From Inia geoffrensis (taxonomy: Eukaryota > Chordata > Mammalia > Artiodactyla > Iniidae), in contig CM070919.1 in assembly GCA_036417435.1 (NCBI GenBank), positions 31,311,318 to 31,375,317 of the forward strand: a DNA stretch of 64,000 nucleotides, given 5' to 3'. Positions 25,880 to 38,083 of this stretch are shown in pieces. Each line of letters begins with the position of its first letter. Within the stretch, counting starts at the first letter, position 1. The notes beneath the pieces are model-generated. The model saw only the letters and a list, made by a program, of their open reading frames with translations. It was not told the DNA's origin and did no database searches. The translations under genes were made by a program, and so were the position numbers.

Positions 25880-25890
25880 CACATTTTCTT
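25359..25890 (-). mobile_element. 5'-truncated L1, reverse orientation, ending in a TG/TA microsatellite
   Basis: On the minus strand this is another L1 3' end. The frame containing EYYSAIKKKEIMPFTATCME is followed by 3'UTR text (reverse of TTGATTTACAGTGTTGTGTT). AAATGATATATTT flanks the element at 25346-25358 and 25891-25903. Its truncated 5' side carries the (TG)n/(TA)n tract. It lies 55 bases from the plus-strand L1 above and shares homologous sequence with it in inverted orientation. Confidence 0.93.
25825..25880. repeat. (TG)n(TA)n microsatellite
   Basis: About 46 bases of TG repeat are followed by TATATATATA. The tract lies inside the L1 target-site duplications. Confidence 0.97.
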
Positions 25891-26111
25891 AAATGATATA
25901 TTTTGCTTCAAGATATGAAGGATAGCTATAACTTCCTAAGAAATTTGTTCATCACAAATATTTTGGAATATTTTATTCATTTTCCCAGACCCAGGACAAA
26001 GATGCTCAACAGTCTTGGATACAGGGAAGAGAGCAGACACTCCAGGTCTTAGAAATAAACCTGATCTCACATTAGAATCCATGGTTCCTCGTTTAAGAAA
26101 CTAAGGTTCTG

Positions 26112-26447
26112 GGGCTTCCCTGGTGGTACAGTGGTTAAGAATCCGCCTGCCAATGCAGGGGACACGGGTTCGAGCCCTGGTCCGGGAAGATCCCACAAGC
26201 TGCGGAGCAACTACGCCCGTGCACCACAACTACTGAGCCTGAGCTCTAGAGGCTGTGTGCCACAACTACTGAAGCCTACGTGCCTAGAGCCCGTGCTCCG
26301 CAGCAGGAGAGGCCACCGCAGTGAGAAGCCTGTGCTCTGCGACAAACAGTAGCCCCTGCTCGCCACAACTGCAGGGGGCCCGTGCTCAGCAACAAAGACC
26401 CAACGCAGCCAAAGTTAAATAAATAAATGAATAAATAGAAAGAAAGA
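26112..26447 (+). mobile_element. CHR-type SINE (long form) with 17-bp target-site duplication
   Basis: It runs from the head GGGCTTCCCTGGTGGTACAG to an AAATAAAT/AAAG tail. The flanks AAGAAACTAAGGTTCTG (26095-26111) and AAGAAACCAAGGTTCTG (26448-26464) differ at one base. Confidence 0.95.
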
Positions 26448-26734
26448 AAGAAACCAAGGTTCTGAAACTGCAAAAACTTATCTGAAGATGTGATCATTGC
26501 AACGGTAATAAGGCAATGGTAACAGCGCAGTATATTTTGTTATGTATTACAGCAACCCTAAACCAGCCCATGAATTAAAGTTGTACAAGTAGGGGAATGC
26601 AGACAGTGGAAGCTGTATGGCCACCTGAAAGCCTGGGCATTTACCCTGAGGAGCATCTGTCAGCCGGCATCACACATGTCTCAGGATAAACTGGGTAAGG
26701 CAGCACAAAGTGCTAGGGTGAGGTCTTTCAGAGA

Positions 26735-26850
26735 CCCAGCTCTAGCTGTGAACTCTGTGAACCTGGGCAAGTTCCTTAAACCTCTGGCCTGTGTTCTTAC
26801 CTATGAAACGGGATGATAGTGCTATCACAGACTTGTAAGAGTGTGTGAGA
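26735..26850 (+). repeat. MIR fragment
   Basis: AACCTGGGCAAGTTCCTTAA, ACCTCTGGCCTGTGTTCTTA and TATGAAACGGGATGATAGTG follow the MIR core in sense orientation. Confidence 0.65.
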
Positions 26851-27994
26851 ATTTGGCCTGAATTCTGTTCAATTTCCTTTTAAATAAAGGCAACCCCTGA
26901 ACTTGAGAGCCCCTGATTTTATCACTGTTTCTAAAATCATAACCAAGCTCACCCTCCAGTAATGAATTGCAGTTTCTGACTACTAAGTAACCACAACCTA
27001 TGCCTCTGCTGAGCAGGTCGAGATAGGGCTCCCGGTTCACCACAGTCTGCTGGGGCAGGTCCTGTGAGCTGGGAGACGACGCACAGCAGGCAGACAAGGT
27101 CCCTGCTCTCACACTGTTAAATCAACATCGGCTGACTCAGCCTGGACGTGGAACAAATAACATATACAGTTTTTTCCAGTAGATTTTCTTGAGATTGTGC
27201 AACTTTTTGTGCTCTTTTATCTGATGGCCCAGAAGGTAAAAGGGGCAAAAAGTCAAGAGAAGCCTTCGTTTGACCACCAACCTCAGCATTGGTTCAGTGT
27301 GTTATATTCTCGTCTTTCTCACTTGGTGCAGGAAACACTCTCAACCCCCAGTTTTTCCTTACAGTCACATTGTGGCTTGATTTTTTTCAAGGTTACTGCC
27401 TCTGAGTTTGGCCTGGTCCAGCTTTCTTGGGGAGCTCCCCAAACTGGCCCTAGTCTGTAATATCACCAAAGGCAGGAGTGGGCTTTTTAAATATTTTGCA
27501 GAAACAAACAAAGATGAATATGTATGACGCTGAGGTCCACGAAACCAAGATAAGGTTACCCTTGTGGATGGGTGGGGAAGGCAGACTCCACGAGACAACT
27601 GAGGGTCCTGCCCTTCACCCCTTCACATATTGGTCACGGGGATTTGGCAACTGATATGTGGAGAAAGTGAAAGATCAGTGTCTGAGTAAGTGAGGGAACA
27701 TCAGTGAGGAGCTAACTGGGGTCAAATAGGTTTTTAAAGTGTATCTTTCCTCTCTCTCTGAGTTGGGATAAGTCCCTTCCCTTTTACAATCTGGCTATTC
27801 AAACAAGCACATTTAATATTGACCCACTTTCTTTTGGACAATGGTTTATTATAAAGAACACCTGCAGCATATTTAACGGGCCTAGTCATTCTCGGGTTAT
27901 CTGAGGGTAGGTTTTAGGTATTGCCTGCTCATATATGAACACTTCCGGAGAGGCAGCAACACCTCTGGGGCCGTTGAATCCTGACCCTCTGACT

Positions 27995-28190
27995 TGCCAT
28001 TTCTGGGACTGCCAGTAAGTCAGTTAAGCTTTCTGTGCCTCTGTTTTTTCATTCATAGAATGTGAATAGTAATAATAATGACATCAACTTGTTGTCAGGA
28101 CTATTAAATAAGTTACTATTTAACAGTATTTGGAACAATGTCTAACACAAACTAAGTGTTTACAAGAATCTGTTGAATAAATAAATTTTA
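27995..28190 (+). repeat. MIR fragment
   Basis: GTCAGTTAAGCTTTCTGTGC, CATAGAATGTGAATAGTAAT, GTTGTCAGGACTATTAAATA and GTTGAATAAATAAA follow the MIR core through to its 3' end. Confidence 0.7.
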
Positions 28191-28344
28191 AAATAACAAA
28201 AACTATGGCAACTGAAACAAACGGATGAAGATGAGGTTGGATGATGTAGCTTGGTGTGTAACTTGGTGTAAGAATCTCCAGTAACAGAGACGCCCTAAAT
28301 ATAAGTATGAATGCCCTTTCCTTTTCCATGAGAAAAGATGAATC

Positions 28345-28815
28345 CTAAAAAAATGTTCCTAATGGATATATTCATATGAATCAAAACTGGAAATACTCCA
28401 AATGTCCATCAATAGGAAATAGATAGCCAAATTGTGGTACATTTATAAAACATAATACAGTTGAACAATAAACCGATTAAGCTACTGGTGTGTGCAAAAC
28501 ATAGAAGAGTCTCAAAATGTATGTTGAGCAAAAGAGTACAAATTATATGACTTCTTTTATAGGAAGTTCAAGATCAACAATATAAATATATGGTGATATG
28601 GATTAAAAGAATGATTTCTGGGGTTGGAGTTGAGGATTGACTGGAAAGGGGAATGAGGTATCTTTCCAGGAAGATGGCAGTATTATCTATCTTTATTTGG
28701 GTGCTGGTAACATGGAATATATATTTAAAAAAATCTTCTCAAGTGTATATTTCAGATCTGTGCATTTTACTCTAAGTGAATTACATGCAATAAAATAAAA
28801 ACTGACAAAATAAAT
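28345..28815 (+). mobile_element. Old L1 3' fragment
   Basis: AAATGTCCATCAATAGGAAA, TGGTGATATGGATTAAAAG and TGCATTTTACTCTAAGTGAA, ending in AATAAAATAAAAACTG, have the order of an ancient L1 3' region. There is no intact frame. Confidence 0.65.
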
Positions 28816-29962
28816 AAATGCTGGCTTCTGGTAATGGCAGGCTAGTTACTTCAGAACAGACCTTCCAGTGGAGACAGCAAACATTTCTGGATGAAATATT
28901 AAGACCCTGTTCCTAGTAATATCAACAAACTATGAAGAAAGTGAGAAGTAATTGGACCGAGAATTTAGGACAAGAGGAAAATCCAGAGAGAGGAGCAAGG
29001 GGTTTGGGGCCACATTTGCCCTAGAAACAGGCAGAGATGGCAGAGAGGTTAACCAATCCTCCTAACAGTCTCTGGAGGAAAGGACAAATAAAAGTTGAAG
29101 TACAAGGGCTGCCCGAATCGAGGACCATGGTACAGGGCTCACACTTAGAGCTGATATCCAAAAGCCATAAAATATAGAAGTCAGGATGAAGCAGAGTAAG
29201 CCAGCTGCTTTCAATGACTACAGTCTACACGGTCTAGAAAATTTCTATCCTGGAGATTGGATTCAGGTGACTCAAGATTGCTAGTACTCACTCATAGGCA
29301 CCTGTCAGAAAGAAAGAACAAAAAGCATGCTCTCTGGAAGAAGACAATATCACAGGCCTTAAATTATTTCTATACATCTTTTTAAAAACATATCTAGCAC
29401 TCATTGAAAAATAAGGAAACACACAAAAAGGTGTATCAATATGAATCAGAACCAGCACAAAGAACAACAGAAAGAGACCCATAAATACTCGGGAGAGTGA
29501 AGTTTCCAGAAATCCAACATGTACCAAGTATTTTACTAAGCTTATAGAGACAGATGCCAAACAACATCTCAGCAGGAATGGGGTCTTTAAAAAGGACATC
29601 GCAGATTTGAAAGCAAAAAATTAAAACAACAGATATCTGCGAACTGTAAAACTCGCTATCAGCAATGGACGTGTACACCAGCAGGTCAGCTTTAACTAAA
29701 AGAAAGTTAGTGCATCTGAAGATGAGTCAGAAGAAACCAGCCAAGTTGAAAGAGACAGAAGAAAGAACAAGAGGGAGAGAAGATGCAAGTAGAAAATCTA
29801 ACATATGTTTAATCAAGGTCTTGGGAAAAGAGAATGGTCCAAAGCAAAATTTGGAAAGACAATGGCTGAGAATTTTCCAACACAAATGGAAGGTATCAGT
29901 CCACGAATTCAAGAACCCAATGACTCCCAAGCAGGCTAATTAAAAAAAAAAAAAAAAAAAAA
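28816..29962 (+). mobile_element. Probable old L1/HAL1-like 5'-region fragment ending in poly(A)
   Basis: The A-rich, G-poor text, with AATTTTCCAACACAAATGGA followed by CAGTCCACGAATTCAAGAAC and CTCCCAAGCAGGCTAATTAA, resembles old L1 or HAL1 leader/ORF1 sequence. A run of about 21 A residues follows at 29942-29962. The short frames are not intact ORF1. Confidence 0.4.
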
Positions 29963-29999
29963 TCCCCCCTGTCAAGAACGTGAAGGATCTGAGATTTTA

Positions 30000-32900
30000 C
30001 CCTACTTAAAATATAATAAGTTTCCTGCCATAGATTCGCGGCTGCTGACAGAACACACCAGCCTCCTGGGTCAAAGGCTATTTCAAGTCAAAGGACTCCA
30101 TTATTCAAGGTACAGAAAGAGGATAGTGTTTGCATCAATTCCTCCAGCCTCTCACGTCCCTCAGCGTCCCAGGTATATCCTGCACATGTGGTTTGTGTCA
30201 CAGCTGAGAACGCCAAGCTTTAGGAACCCAGATCTTTCTTAATGGGTGGTAAGCTTGCCTCAACTTTGCCCTGGAGGGAGACCATTATCTTTATTATACC
30301 GTGTAATACACAAACCTGCCCTCTGCTCCAGAGAAAGACACTGATCTCTAGCTCCCAAAGAATGTTATACAAACATCCTCAAAATGATAGTCTAGGAAAA
30401 TGGCAGCAAGTGCCTCTGCTTACAGAAGAGAGAGCACAGACACAGAGACCCATGGAGAATTGTGTGCCAGCAAATTTTCCCATCATTTCTGGTTTCTGGC
30501 TAATTTTCCCATGAGTCTGTCACAGTGTCAGCCACTGTGACTAATCTAATCAACAGAAGCTGGGACCAAACCCCTCCAATGTGTCTCATACAGCATGTAA
30601 TTAAGGCTACTATACACAAGACTCCAAACAGCGGGATGAGGAAAACCTTGCAGTGTTGATGTCAACCATTCCCCCGCAGAGTCCTGGACCCCACCAGCTG
30701 AACTAGTCCATAAACCATCAATGCCTGCTTTCCAGCACGGAGGTAGTTTAACTGATCAATTTAGCTAAAGTTAGGAACAAATTTCGAACCATCTTTTCTA
30801 AATGTAAGATTCCACTGTAAGGATAATTATCCTCATAGTATGCATAAATAATGAGTCACTTGTCTCTCTGGGGAGCAACTCCAGGTAATCAAGGGCAGCC
30901 TCATTTTGGAGAGATCTATGCAGTCATCTGAGAGCTACATGAGCTACTGGTGGTGTTTTCTAAATCACTTCTTAGGTGCAAGGCACTTAGGTTTCAGGAT
31001 GGAGGCAAGTTAATGCCTGGTTTCCACACAGATGGGCAATCCCAAGGATGCTCATGGTGTCCCTGTACAGAAAGTATCATTTACAACTGTTGGGCCACCC
31101 CGAGTGATTCCTCCATTATTTAGGGGGAGAGGGACTTGGGTTGGTGGTATCTCTAACATAGCCTCCCAATGGCTGGTCAATCTTGGGGTTCCCAGTTTAG
31201 TTTGATAACTGAATCTAGCCTTATTTTTAAAGAGACCAAGAGCAGTCGGTAAAGCTGGTCCAGTCTGGTCCACGCTGCGGCTGCTAGCATTCACCCACCC
31301 TCAGAAAATCTGAGTGATGGCTACAGGCGCAGAAGTGCAGAAAACACGCGGAGATGTTGACAGGGAGATGCGGGAGCTGAGGCCACCCCTGCTCTTTCTA
31401 AGAGACTTCTCAGCATGGTTGAAGGGGGTGATGTGGTTAGAACCATTTGTCTGGAGATGCCAAGTTGTTATTCATTAAGCCGAAGGAGCCCTAAACGTTT
31501 GGGAAAAGTGCAACAACCCATTTTTCCTTGGAGGCAGGCTCTTGGGGCCAATCTGAAGGGCAAAGGTCATTGATATCCCTCCCTTCCTGCACCTCTCGGG
31601 TCTAAGGTGTCCCCTCTTCGTGTGCCCAGGGTATAGGCCCCCTCCACTGACCCAAGATGGTCTTCCTCCATTCCAAGAGCTGTAACTTCACCTTTTTCCT
31701 GATTACCCTTTACTGACACTCAGAACTTTTGTCCAGAAGGGTCAGATGCAACAAGGACAAGGGGATTTTTGTGAGGCACAGAGACCCCTGCATCTGAGCG
31801 TAGCCTATGTGGGCCGTTGTAGTGGGAGAAGGCAAGCAGTGTCCACAAATAGACATCTTTGTCCTGGTGATCTAGGACTAGGCAACTCCAAAGGAATATA
31901 TCCAGGTGGCTCAACTAGAAATCACTTTGAATCCCCATGGGCCCCTTTTGGTGGGGCTGTCACCGGGAGGGTATACTAACCAGGCTGAGTCACTACTGGG
32001 GGAAAGAAAGGTGCATTATGCCTAGGAATGGGCAGGGCAGAATCCTGCACTTTCAAAGTGAATCTATGTAACTCCCCACTCCTTTCATTCTGATCATGAC
32101 CAGGAAGCAGATGAGGGGGGATGCTCCTTTTCCGGAGAGAGCCACAGAGACTGGTCTGCCTTCTCAAGGTGTGTGGACCCAGGAGGGAACGAGGAAGGTA
32201 AAGCCAGAAATTCTTTTTTAGTTTATTTTTAAGGAAGCTGTTTCAATGATCAAGTGTCCGATGCCTGTGGATGGCAGGGAGCATGGAAGGTTCATCCAAC
32301 ATCTTGACTGTCCATCTGATGCTGAGCAGTTTTTGTGATAAAGACACACCACTGAGGGACTGAGAATGGTCCAGAAAGCTGAGTACGTGACGCAGATTAC
32401 TTTCAAGAGCCCCGTGGTTAGCCGACAGGACTGGAAACAGAGAAAATATCACAAACAGAAAAAAGTTAACAGTGGTGAGGCACCACCAATAGGTCCAGGA
32501 GAGGGTCAAGTTCCAATGTAGTCACTCTGCCAGGAGTGGGGGGCGGGTGGCGTGCCCCAGGCCTCGCAGCCCCTTCACTTGGAGACAAATGACAGGGGTC
32601 GTGTCTGATGCAGTGTTGGCCTCTGCACCGAAACCAGACTCTTTCCCTTTGGCCCAGTCTGTTATGATGGATGTGTCGCCATGTTCAGTGCCATGATGGA
32701 TCCAGGAGCAATGTTTGCAAACTGGGTGGTGCAGGCTCAGTCAGCAGCTTGGCTTGGTCTCATCGGGGTAAGCCCTTACCACGGGCACCGACACGAGTGA
32801 GCCAAGTGGTTCATGCAGTAGCACCGTTTACTACCATCATCTGTGGCCTCCGAGAGGAGTGTCTTCAATTTGTGAGCTTGCGGTTTTCCAAGTTGAGACC

Positions 32901-33220
32901 AAACAGCTAGGCCATTGGCAAAAGCCCAAGAATCAATAAAAATCTAACGAATGAGGCTCATCAAGGGGAATGTTGGCTGGAACTGTGAGAATGGAATCAA
33001 ATTCCACCCACCAAGTGGAGAGGCCACATCCATTTGCAGGTCTGCATTGCGGGCACTGAGGCTGGACAGCTCCTGCAGCCCAAGGACACCATCTGGTTTC
33101 AGCTTGACCAAACCGGCAGTGAACCAGACCCAGGGTTTCAGTTCATTACGAAAACAAACAGCAGCTGTGCACATGCACGGCTCACACAGACACACTGCGG
33201 AGAAAATGATTCCCTATACC
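30000..33220 (-). mobile_element. Decayed endogenous retrovirus, minus strand (pol RNase H and env remnants)
   Basis: Two coding remnants read on the minus strand in the order expected for a provirus. Near 32942-32885 there is an RNase H segment with the motif DSWAFANGLAVW, like the TDSWAVANGLA block of class I retroviral pol. Near 30643-30572 there is an env membrane-anchor segment starting FLIPLFG and ending in a basic tail. Between them are broken frames, including an 80-codon frame at 31294-31052. Sequence at about 30000-30480, with ATAATAAAG on the minus strand, is a candidate 3' LTR. The 5' LTR, gag and RT were not located. Frames carry many stops, so no functional product is expected. 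Boundaries are approximate. Confidence 0.62.
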
Positions 33221-33224
33221 CCCC

Positions 33225-33510
33225 AAAAACTGTACACTTTCATTTAGATAAAGTTCACACTAAGGCAGATTTGAACCACTGTTTTAAGGGACACATACTT
33301 AGGTGGTAAAAGTACAATGAAGAACAGCTAGGCAGTGTTTTACCAGGTTAGTAGTTATCTTTGAGGGGCAGGAGGTGTGACAAGGGAAGTGCACATGGCA
33401 GGGGGCAACATCCTATTTCCTGAACCTGAGTTACCGCTTTATAATTGGTTACGATATACATTTGTTTTGTGCATTTTTCAATGTTGTTGAATTTCACAAA
33501 TTTTAAAAAG
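33225..33510 (+). mobile_element. Old L1 3' fragment
   Basis: The text CTGTACACTTTCATTTAGAT, then TTAGTAGTTATCTTTGAGGG and ATACATTTGTTTTGTGCATT, is typical of ancient L1 3' sequence. It sits at the edge of the retroviral remnant. Confidence 0.5.
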
Positions 33511-33701
33511 GGACTATGTCCCTTGGCATGTTAATGGGTAAAGGAGTTGGAATCTAAAATCAAAATCATTTGCTCTTCTGGGTTACCAGTTCAAAGTAAA
33601 AAAAAAAAAAAAAACAATCTCAAGCTAAAATAAGATCCAAACGAGATCCTGCTAATTTCTTATTCTGCTCAGTCCAAGGAGTTCTCGGGAACTGGGTAGA
33701 G

Positions 33702-33944
33702 GTGGAGCGTTCCTGCAACCTCTGCAGCCTAGATTCTCACTTGAATCACTGTCAGGGCATCAGAAGTCCTACCAGCTCAATGCCAGGCCCTGGTTATTCC
33801 TCACTTATCGGGAAGTTCGAAGAGATACCAGGTCATAAAGGATTGTCAACAGCCCTAGCCCCATACCAAATGCAGAAAATAAACCAATTCCCAGGTCCTG
33901 GCAGTTATCCCGGGAAAAATTACGTTCCTAGAACCCAGTATTAA
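33702..33944 (+). other. Unassigned open frame with two PGPG motifs
   Basis: An 80-codon frame contains SSMPGPGYSSLIGKFEEIPG and QFPGPGSYPGKNYVP. PGPGxY-type motifs occur in sperm-tail PG-rich (SHIPPO) proteins, but I do not recognise this as any specific one. An A-rich tract at 33995-34018 lies downstream and could be a retrocopy tail. It is not called as a gene. It may be chance or a retrocopy fragment. Confidence 0.2.
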
Positions 33945-34566
33945 TATTGCCAAAACCATGGCAGAAACTCAATAGTATCTGAGAGTATGAGAGTAGAGAA
34001 GAAAAAAAAAAAAGAAAAATCTGGGTTTTATCTTCACCAGATTGCCTATCAAAGGATGCGAACTGTACAACATCTGTGCCATGAACTTAAAGAGAAGACA
34101 TTTGTCAGCAAGAGCTGAATTCGTGTCCTATGGGATTTTGATGTCTGGAAGGAAAAGCCCACCCATATACACTCTTCTTTCTTAGAGTGACATTTGTGAC
34201 ACTGAAATCATTTTGCAGAGATTCAGAGTTTGCACCGGAGACGGTTCCAGTTGCGGGATCTTGTTTGGGGTACTTTTCTGTCCACCCAGTGAAACATCGT
34301 CCTTTCCATTCCCCCTTGAGCCTCACACGTGGGCACTCTGGGCTCTGTATGTGAGCCCCCCAGGGGGGCTGGTCCCAACAGTTTCTTGTGAGCAGTCACT
34401 TTTAGTCTTGTGCCACAGAGGCTGCTGCCACTGTCTTTTCTTGTGGAATTGCTTAGGTTTAAGAGACTTGAATCTCAGAGAGTGTCCAGCAAGTTCTCCA
34501 CATTTGTTCCAACTGGAAAATCACCCTCAACAAACTGCTGAACTGAAAGCTACTTTGGGGATTTTT

Positions 34567-34775
34567 TTTTGTTTGCTTGTTTTGCGGTACGCGGGCCTCT
34601 CACTGTTGTGGCCCCTCCCGTTGCGGAGCACAGGCTCCGGACGCGCAGGCTCAGCGGCCACGGCTCACGGGCCCAGCCGCCCCGCGGCACGTGGGATCTT
34701 CCCAGACCGGGGCACGAACCCACGTCCCCTGCATCGGCAGGCGGACTCTCAACCACTGCGCCACCAGGGAAGCCC
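34567..34775 (-). mobile_element. CHR-2-like SINE, reverse orientation, with target-site duplication
   Basis: The head lies at 34775 reading leftwards (GGGCTTCCCTGGTGGCGCAG on the minus strand). The body is a typical CHR-2-like one, with a short T-rich tail near 34561-34585. TACTTTGGGGATTTTT occurs on both sides, starting at 34551 and at 34776. Frames across it on both strands are artefacts. Confidence 0.95.
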
Positions 34776-35073
34776 TACTTTGGGGATTTTTAATGCCTGT
34801 TTCCTGAGAGGCCTGCGGAGGCCTCTATGAATTTCTCCAGGTGCTTTCCTTGGTCCACTGTGAATTCTAGAATCCCAAGCATGTTTCTTCAGTCTGGGGG
34901 CACAGGTTTGATCAGCGGCTTGGTTCTAAGTCTTCATGCTACCCTGTCCCCTTGAAGTTTATCTATTGAATCTTTGAGTATTTTTATATTTAATCCCATG
35001 GATAAGCCACATGAATTCAAGGTCATTGCCCCTTGGACCAGCTTGCACCTAAATGTAGATTGGGGCACCTCAA

Positions 35074-35285
35074 TTTTTTTTTTTTTTTTTTTTGCGGTGC
35101 ACGGGCCTCTCACTGTTGTGGCCTCTCCCGTTGCAGAGCACAGGCTCCGGATGCGCAGGCGCACTGGCCATGGCTCACGGGCCCAGCCGCCCCACGGCAC
35201 GTGGGATCCTCCCGGACCGGGGCACGACCCCACGTCCCCTGCCTCGGCAGGCGGACTCTCAACCACTGTGCCACCAGGGAAGCCC
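35074..35285 (-). mobile_element. CHR-2-like SINE, reverse orientation
   Basis: A full body reading leftwards from GGGCTTCCCTGGTGGCACAG at 35285 to a 20-base T run near 35074. The flanks CACCTCAATTTT and CATCTCAATTTT look like a duplication with one mismatch, but five unexplained bases separate the right copy from the SINE head. Confidence 0.93.
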
Positions 35286-35992
35286 GGAGTCATCTCAATT
35301 TTAATTCTGAAACGTTTCTAGTGTTTTGTGGGAGCACAGCAATCAGCTATCCTACCTTCTGAAAGCAGCAGATACATTCTGTCTTCTAGTACCTAAAAGG
35401 TCTCTTTCCAGAAAGACCTGTTTTCTCTATAATGAATGCTCCTTCCGGCTCATGTCGCACTATCATCGCTGAGGTCCCACACTCTGCAGATGTTTGCCGG
35501 GTGTGCCTCGGGGGCAAAAGCTGTAGTGACCTGTACCCCGAGACTGCACCTGTGCTGATGTCCTTGTGCCTTTGTTTCAGAAAGACGCTGACCGGGTGCT
35601 GTTTGCTCAGAGCCTCCCCTACTTGCAGTTCTACCTTTACCAGGAGAAGCCCCTCACCCATGGGCAGAATAGAGAGGTCACAGCTGCACACCCCCAGTGG
35701 GGGCCACATCCACACGGCCAGAGTAACTTAGGTCGGAGCAGTGAGAAGCTGAGTGCACAGCTGTGGGCGGCTGACCAGTCTAAGAAAAGCTCCTGTGGGC
35801 CACCCAGCGCGGCTGCTTTCTGTCTTTCGCGGACCCTATAGGCACGACGCCTCCAGGGACCACTGCTCTGAAATGGAAACAAATTATGACAAATTTATCA
35901 AAAAGTATGCTTTATGACTGCATTGGTATAAAGACAAATCCAAACCGGATTATATCTCTTTCTTTTCTTCAGATTTTAAAAGAAATGAAAAC

Positions 35993-36014
35993 ACTTTCAG
36001 GGGCCCCTGAAAGT
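35993..36014. other. 22-bp perfect palindrome
   Basis: The half-site ACTTTCAGGGG is followed directly by its exact reverse complement, with no spacer. See the findings. Confidence 0.95.
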
Positions 36015-38040
36015 ATCGTGGCTTTAGGCACCATGCTTACTGTGTCTACAGGGTGAGCTGTCCCTGACATCAGGCCAACATGCCCTGCCCCACAGGAAGT
36101 CCAAGCCCCAAGCCCAGGCTCTGACGACTCAGTGTTGGGTTTTGTTCCTTATCACTTATTTCTCAGGGATCCCGGCCAATGTAACAAAATGACGGAGGCT
36201 TGGGGGCGTCCAGTAAATAACACCTTTTGTCCCTCCCCAAGGAACAAGACAAATAGTTAGGAAGATGGGGGGCAATATATCACCTTATTACCAAGGGAGG
36301 CTAGGTTGAAAGATACCATCCATTTACTCTAGGAATTAGGAACATTTATCCACCCAACTGCTGGCAATCCTGGATGGAATTAGACAGCTCTGCAAGGCAG
36401 GGAAGAGTGTGCCCCTGACTGGGCAGCAGAGATGCCTCGTCCTGGTAAGAAGCTAGCTCCCAAGAGGGAGAACATGGAATGCTGGGGAGCAGGCCCAGAT
36501 TTTTCTCCCTACACTTGGCAATCAGAATAGTCTCTCAGTGCAGGGGAGGGAAAGGGGGGAGAGAGATCACCTGAGTGTCTATACCTAGGATAAGGCATAA
36601 GGAGTTCAGAAGAAGTATTCCCCTCCAAAGAGTCCCTGTTAAACTTTAAGCATGTTTAGAATCTCTCAAAGGACTGGAAGAATAGGAGAGGAATTACACT
36701 CAAAGTTATTTTGACTTTTTAAGCAGAAGAACGAGGGAATGAAGGTAAAGCTCTATGTCACTCACTCAATAAATCAGTACTATTTATTAAAATGGTTACG
36801 CCTAAGTCCTTTGAAATAAAGGCCGTTCAAAATATCTGAAGCATTTTTTTTTTCAATACACGTAATAGAGGAATAGGCGTTGATTCTTGGAGTTTAACAA
36901 ACAATCGCAATATCCATAAAAAGTAGGAAAGTGATTCCTTGCACTTGAGTTTCTGTTGCTAGGTTGAGTAGCACTAAAAGTAAACAAACAAACAAGGCAG
37001 AGAAAAGAGAAGTCTTTGATAAAATTACCCTTTTATTATTATAGAAAGATCCTGGTCTAACTCCACCAAATCTCTGTGATATTCATTGTTCAATAAAAAT
37101 ATATTCACTGAGGGCCTCTACATGTTAACTGGGCAGATGGTGGTAAACAAGACAGTCTCTGTCCGCGTGGAGCCTGCATTCTTCTCTTAAAACAAAACAG
37201 GTTCCTGGGCTTGAACATTAAAGAGAAATTACACCCAAATTTTGATCCATAGGTTTCCCAAGGACAAAAAAACCAATAAATATTATTTGAAGGAAGTTGG
37301 GAAGATAAAAAGTAGGCTTTGAATTCTTGCGATGACTGTGACTGGTAAAAATGATACTTGTGGGTCAGTTATGAGTCATAAATATAATTATCAATTGCTG
37401 ATCCATTTTTCTCTTTCACTTCTGCATGTAGATATAAAAATACATCATCATAAATCACCAGCACAGAATTACCATAATTAGGTCACAGTCAACAGGGGGC
37501 AGCTTTATTCAACAGCAGTTTAATTGGAATAACTAGCCTACAATATCCCCTTTTAGAAACTTTTTAATATATGGCTTTCTGCTACCTCAGTTTTATCTCA
37601 TGATAATCCACTTTATCAATTATGTCTGGCTAGGTCAAAATGCATTCAGCCTTAGTGGAGTGTAGCTTTGTTTCATCAATAAACTCCTGGCGAAGTTTCC
37701 TAATCAGATTTATGTTTTATGCCTTGTATAATTGTGTGAGGTGACCTTGTAAGGCAATTATCATTTAAATTTTCTTCAGCCAGGTATGCTTTCCAGTAAC
37801 CACACACCTATATCTCAAGCTCTGCTTTTAACCCATTTCTTTCTTCTTTCTCAATCTTGTACCTGAATAACTCATTAGCTGGGAAAGCTCAATCATTAAT
37901 TTGCTTATTGCTTATTATAATTAATGGCAACAATATTGTGCTTTTCTAGTAAGTTATTGTAATAATCATTATACGTTCAATAATCACTTTAAAGTTGCTT
38001 TGATACATTATTAGTGCTAATCACTGCTACAATGTCCCTG
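36015..38040. other. Intergenic stretch without recognised gene
   Basis: I see no coding signature. At 37085-37190 there is an old repeat-like segment (ATATTCACTGAGGGCCTCTA followed by CAGTCTCTGTCCGCGTGGAG), an L2/MIR-class relic. The rest is AT-rich. Confidence 0.5.
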
Positions 38041-38083
38041 AAATACATACAACTCTCAGTACACATGTGAACACATACGTGTT

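Noticed and set aside
34213..34830. A 205-codon plus-strand frame
   Set aside because: Its C-terminal third is reverse-oriented CHR SINE sequence and the remainder shows no recognisable domain or splice structure.
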